Of a stretch of 64,000 nucleotides of DNA, positions 61,022-64,000 are shown piece after piece. The position numbers and the translations under genes are program-made. Where the stretch lies: contig NZ_MQUS01000009.1 in assembly GCF_001953885.1 (NCBI RefSeq), positions 248,277 to 312,276 of the forward strand. The letters run 5' to 3'. The DNA comes from Streptomyces sp. IMTB 2501 (lineage in GTDB: Bacteria > Actinomycetota > Actinomycetes > Streptomycetales > Streptomycetaceae). The notes beneath the pieces are model-generated. The model was not told the origin of the DNA. It saw only the letters and a program-made list of their open reading frames with translations, and searched no databases. Within the stretch, counting starts at the first letter, position 1, and each line of letters starts with the position of its first letter.

Positions 61022-61297
61022 CTAGACCAGGCGCTCGACCGCCTCCTTGGCCTCCTTCAGGCCCGCGTCGGTGATCTCCCGGTACAGCTTGATCGCCTGA
61101 ATCTTCTTGCCGTCACGGGCCAGCGCGATGACCTCGTCCATGCGGGAATCGTCCTCCCGCAGCCCCAAGTGGCCGAGAATCAGGTCAAGTTTGTGTTCCA
61201 CCCGGGCAACTCGCCGATCCGCCCGGGAGATCCGGCTCTCGACGGTGCCGAGACCGACGATCAGGGCGAGGAACAGAAGGAAACCAACAATGTCCAT
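61022..61297 (-). CDS. Membrane-anchored protein with ribosomal L7/L12 C-terminal-like domain
   Basis: A 91-residue protein in three parts. An N-terminal transmembrane helix (IVGFLLFLALIVGLGTV) is followed by a charged coiled-coil stretch (ESRISRADRRVARVEHKLD) and a C-terminal domain KKIQAIKLYREITDAGLKEA-KEAVERLV. The latter copies the conserved loop/helix of bL12 (K-x-x-A-I-K-x-x-R, GLKEAK). In bL12 this surface recruits translation GTPases. A membrane-tethered copy is a known but uncharacterised actinobacterial type. The 316-bp stretch to the next gene (61298-61613) shows nothing else I can support. Confidence 0.8.
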   Translation of the reverse strand: MDIVGFLLFLALIVGLGTVESRISRADRRVARVEHKLDLILGHLGLREDDSRMDEVIALARDGKKIQAIKLYREITDAGLKEAKEAVERLV

Positions 61298-61613
61298 GAT
61301 CAGCGATCATAGAGGGGGCGGGCGGAGGATCTTCGGGCCTGCGCCGGACCGGCCGGCCTCCTCGCCGACAGCGGTGTCCGTGCCACGTCGCATCCCCGGC
61401 GTCTGCGGGCAACGGACATGACATCGCCCCCCAGGTAAGAGGAACACTTGAATATCGTCAGACTGCAGACTGCGGTGCCGCCGGGATTGCAGCGCCGCTT
61501 GGACTCCTCTTACCTCTCCCGTGCCTTTGCCGACGCGCGCGGGTCCGGACGACCGACCAGACTGGAAGTGGCCAGGCCGCCGGAAGGCGCGGCCACAACG
61601 GCGAGGTATCACG

Positions 61614-62378
61614 ATGACTGCCAGGCCGGGTCGGCACCGTACGGCGGCGGCTCTCGCCGCCACCGCCCTGTCGGTCGCCGTATCCGCACTCGGTACGACG
61701 ACGGCGGCAGCCGCACCCCAGCACCCACCCCTCACGCGCCCCGCGCACAGCGCAGTCGACTGCCGGACCGTCAGATGCGTGGCCCTCACCTTCGACGACG
61801 GCCCGACCCGGTACACGGCCGCTCTCCTCACCACCCTGGAACACAGCCACGCCGTAGCGACGTTCTTCCTCATCGGACCACACGCACTCCAGTACCGCGC
61901 GGACGTGCTCAGGGAGTACCGGGACGGTGACGCGATCGGCGACCACACCGTCACCCATCCCCACCTCACCCTCCTGCCCCTGCCCCGGGTCGCCCAGCAG
62001 ATCGAGGCCGCGGCGCAGCAGATCGCCTCCGTCACGGGCCACAGGCCGGTGCTCTTCAGGCCGCCGTTCGGGGCGTGGAACGCCCGTGTGCGGGAGGTGG
62101 CCGGCACCGAGAGGATGGCGGTGGTGTTGTGGAACGTCAGCCCCCGGGACTGGAAGCACCACGACCCGGCCTTCATCGACCGGGCCGTCCTCGCCCAGGT
62201 GCGGCCGGGCGCGATCGTCGTTCTGCACGACCGCTACGCGACGACCCCGCCGGCCGTGCCCCGGCTGATCGACGCGCTGAGGGCCCGCGGATACGACCTC
62301 GTCACCGTCCCCCAGCTCTTCGCCACCAGCGGCGGCCTGCACAGCGGCATGGTGTACGACCACGGGCCGGGCCCTTGA
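61614..62378 (+). CDS. Secreted polysaccharide deacetylase (NodB domain)
   Basis: A 254-residue exported protein. The signal peptide (GRHRTAAALAATALSVAVSA, then AAAAP) is followed by the CE4 domain: motif 1 ALTFDDGPTRYT (catalytic base and metal Asp), motif 2 GDHTVTHPHLTLL (two metal His), motif 3 LFRPPFGAWN, motif 4 NVSPRDWKHHDP, motif 5 IVVLHDRYATTPP. It should remove acetyl groups from peptidoglycan, chitin or similar glycans outside the cell. GAGGTATCACG precedes the ATG. It is the last clear gene before the tRNA-derived site. Confidence 0.92.
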   Translation: MTARPGRHRTAAALAATALSVAVSALGTTTAAAAPQHPPLTRPAHSAVDCRTVRCVALTFDDGPTRYTAALLTTLEHSHAVATFFLIGPHALQYRADVLREYRDGDAIGDHTVTHPHLTLLPLPRVAQQIEAAAQQIASVTGHRPVLFRPPFGAWNARVREVAGTERMAVVLWNVSPRDWKHHDPAFIDRAVLAQVRPGAIVVLHDRYATTPPAVPRLIDALRARGYDLVTVPQLFATSGGLHSGMVYDHGPGP

Positions 62379-62727
62379 CTCGTCATCCGCTACGACGGGC
62401 GGGCGGTCAAGTGTTTCGCTTGCACGCGATATTCCGAGGGCTCGCCGAAATCGCATGCCGAGATCTCAACAGAGCCAGTCGCGTCGCTGCCCATTCATCT
62501 CTTCGTGAACCCACCCGATACGCGGCCGCCCCCGACGCTCTGATCGCAGGTTCCCCACGGCCCCAGTAATCAATACGCGCCAACTCCACCCTGTCCGCCG
62601 GCGGAACTGCCCGGCCAGTGGCTCGACTTCATCGGCTTCACTCCTCGCCCCGGATCACCGCCGAATCGGTCATGGCAGTCGTCCCTCGTGACGTTCTCGT
62701 CACGGATCTTGCTCTGAACGAATGAAC

Positions 62728-62756
62728 GGGGGTCACCACACCGAGGTGGTGCCCCC
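62728..62756 (-). terminator. Hairpin downstream of the tRNA 3' fragment
   Basis: GGGGG-T-CACCAC, loop, GTGGTG-CCCCC: an 11-bp stem with one bulge, 48 bp beyond the CCA end in the direction of tRNA transcription. This is what one expects of the original tRNA-gene terminator. Confidence 0.6.
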
Positions 62757-62803
62757 CGCTCGTACGTCGCCACAGGTAGAAACGCTTCTGCACCTGCGAC
62801 GCC

Positions 62804-62851
62804 TGGTGGGGCGGGTGGGACTCGAACCCACGGCCGACGGATTATGAGTCC
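62804..62851 (-). tRNA. 3' half of a tRNA with CAT anticodon, probable attachment site
   Basis: On the minus strand GGACTCATAATCC (anticodon loop CTCATAA) is followed by a variable region and the T-arm GTGGGTTCGAGTCCCAC, then CCGCCCCACCA. This is a correct tRNA 3' half including encoded CCA. The 5' side (D-arm and the expected GGGGCGG acceptor strand) is missing, so it is not a working tRNA. Integrating elements that use tRNA 3' ends leave exactly such a 45-50-bp copy at their distal end. The 62379-62803 stretch on its other side holds no gene that I can support. Confidence 0.75.
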
Positions 62852-64000
62852 TTTTCGGATCTTCCGTCCACTGCGCGTCCACTGGGCGTCTGTCCGTGCC
62901 CGTCTTCGCGTCCGCCGCAGACGGCATGGCGAGCCGTCCGCGTACGTCGAGGGACGTCGGGAGGACGGGAGATCGAACTCCAGGGCAGCGGAGTGCCTTA
63001 CCGACGAAAAGGCCCCGCCCTCTTCGCCCGAAGGTGGAGCCGCACGGCTTCTTCGCAGGTCAGCCGCCTGATCACGGGCTAGCTCGTCGCTGCTCCGTTC
63101 GGAATCGTTCTGAAGCCCCGACGCCCACTTGTTCATGTCGTCGCCAGGGTTGGTAATACGGAGCTTTCGTCGCTGGTGTTGCCTCGCCCAGAGCACGGAG
63201 ATCGGGGACAGCCGATACCGACCAACCTGTGGGTCTCGTTGGCCGAGCAACTGGTCAGCGCCTGGCCGCCGCTGCCGTCCCCGTCATGAGCGTTGGCGGG
63301 CGCGGCAAGGATGTCGGCGGCGGTTCTTGCTGCCCGCGTACTCGCCCCCAAACTCGCCGCAGTCGCCCTCGACCGGCTCAAAGCTCTCGTGCGCAACCGG
63401 CTCGAGCTCCTTCAGTACCGCCCCGACACCCTGACGAGGCGAAGTCGCGCGAGACCCGCTCGCGCGGTCTTGACCGACGAATTGTCCAAAGCGGCCTGCA
63501 CTCACGCGAGACGGTCCCGGCCACAGCCAACGGCGGCACTGTGCGATGCCCGGGCCGTCCGCATCTGTACGGTTGGGGACATTCCCCTACGGTCGGCCCG
63601 TGGCTGGGTTGTCATCCTGCAACGGTCGACGTCGAGACGCTGCGCTGCGCTGTGCTGTGCTTCCGGGGGGCTTCACGGGATTCCGCTGCCCGCGCACCTG
63701 CAGGAAGTGTCCTGATCTGTACAGGTGGGAATCACTGTTCCCGCTTTGCGGGACATATTACGATTGCAGCTTGCTGATGTGTAGATTTGCTGAGTTTTGA
63801 TGATGTTAGGCGATATGGCCGTTACATTCTAATTAGCACGGAATGGAATGAATGAAACGTTGAGCGGTCGCCGAAGCGCATGTTTTCAGCCAACGCGTCA
63901 CCGACGGGTACTAGAGGGAAGACAGAGACGCGTCAGCCCTTGATCGACAAGAATGCCCTTTCCGTGTCCAGGTTTGCGACAGTCGGTCATGACGGTGACA
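62852..64000. other. Edge of a putative integrated element, no gene called
   Basis: To the right of the tRNA fragment the sequence has only overlapping open frames with no recognisable domain, and locally low GC (about 63720-63870, e.g. TTTGCTGAGTTTTGATGATG and TACATTCTAATTAGCA) unlike the rest of the window. This fits the end of an acquired element that continues past 64000. No integrase or excision gene is visible here. Confidence 0.45.

Noticed and set aside
62804..62851. Functional tRNA gene
   Set aside because: The D-arm and 5' acceptor strand are absent, and the sequence on the 5' side cannot pair with the CCGCCCC acceptor end.
62570..63250. 226-codon minus-strand frame as an integrase end
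   Set aside because: It crosses the tRNA fragment, has no recombinase catalytic residues and shows no coding bias.

Overview
The window is high-GC actinobacterial DNA with GTG and TTG starts, frequent 4-bp start/stop overlaps and Streptomyces-type dispersed repeats. Gene content and order (fasR-fabD-fabH-acpP-fabF, a DUF3145 gene, ohr, a zinc-ribbon repeat protein, a chvE-gguAB-like sugar importer, matB, mbl) match, from memory, the central SCO2386-SCO2451 part of a Streptomyces chromosome. The organism is therefore a Streptomyces, with several lineage-specific insertions and deletions. No database search was run.

Layout. 1-7.5 kb: a partial MerR regulator with its operator, a GNAT, a serine hydrolase, a pirin, then FasR and the type II fatty-acid synthase operon. 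7.6-20.1 kb: DUF3145, an SGNH hydrolase, an aldose epimerase, a frameshifted membrane-protein gene, a GH3 glycosidase with a divergent TetR, EI24, MarR, an NADP oxidoreductase, Ohr, a second serine hydrolase, and a membrane protein carrying a 30-bp minisatellite. 20.3-28.8 kb: a sugar uptake and oxidation block (enolase-superfamily dehydratase, alcohol dehydrogenase, TIM-barrel protein, sugar ABC importer, exported aldose epimerase). 28.9-30.6 kb: an aminotransferase with a long Pro-rich tail. 31.0-36.9 kb: an encapsulated terpene operon on the minus strand (family 2B encapsulin shell with a cyclic-nucleotide-binding domain, terpene cyclase cargo with a large repeat-filled N-terminus, geranyl diphosphate C-methyltransferase, FAD oxidoreductase). 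37.1-43.6 kb: DUF4360, Rrf2, GH35 and GH51 glycosidases, and a chimeric pseudogene formed by a deletion. 43.8-47.1 kb: an overlapping trio of HExxH protein, MAB_1171c-type membrane protein and FAD oxidoreductase. 47.2-62.4 kb: SMP-30 lactonase with IclR, SDR with LysR, ATP-grasp, methyltransferase, MatB with a carboxyltransferase, Mbl with a degenerate sensor kinase, a Ser/Thr kinase, a TPR protein, an L12-C-terminal-like protein and a polysaccharide deacetylase. 62.4-64 kb: a tRNA 3'-half that looks like an attachment site, followed by the edge of an integrated element.

How the parts work together. The carbohydrate genes form a dispersed catabolic system. Secreted or cytoplasmic GH35, GH51 and GH3 enzymes release galactose- and arabinose-type sugars, mutarotases and the ABC importer take them in, and the lactonase, dehydratase and dehydrogenase could oxidise them. 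Four copies of one operator-like motif (core GAWATNNCGAACA), including one in front of the IclR gene, suggest common control by that IclR protein. Two GH43 remnants and a truncated sugar-binding-protein gene show that part of an arabinan system has been deleted.

The most interesting system is the encapsulin-terpene operon. It resembles the EshA / 2-methylisoborneol loci of streptomycetes. It differs in an extra FAD oxidoreductase gene, a cyclase cargo domain expanded by 102-bp tandem repeats with recurrent GPxGxGxS motifs, and a variant Asp-rich active-site motif. A paralogue of the oxidoreductase sits in the peptidase/MAB_1171c trio about 10 kb away.
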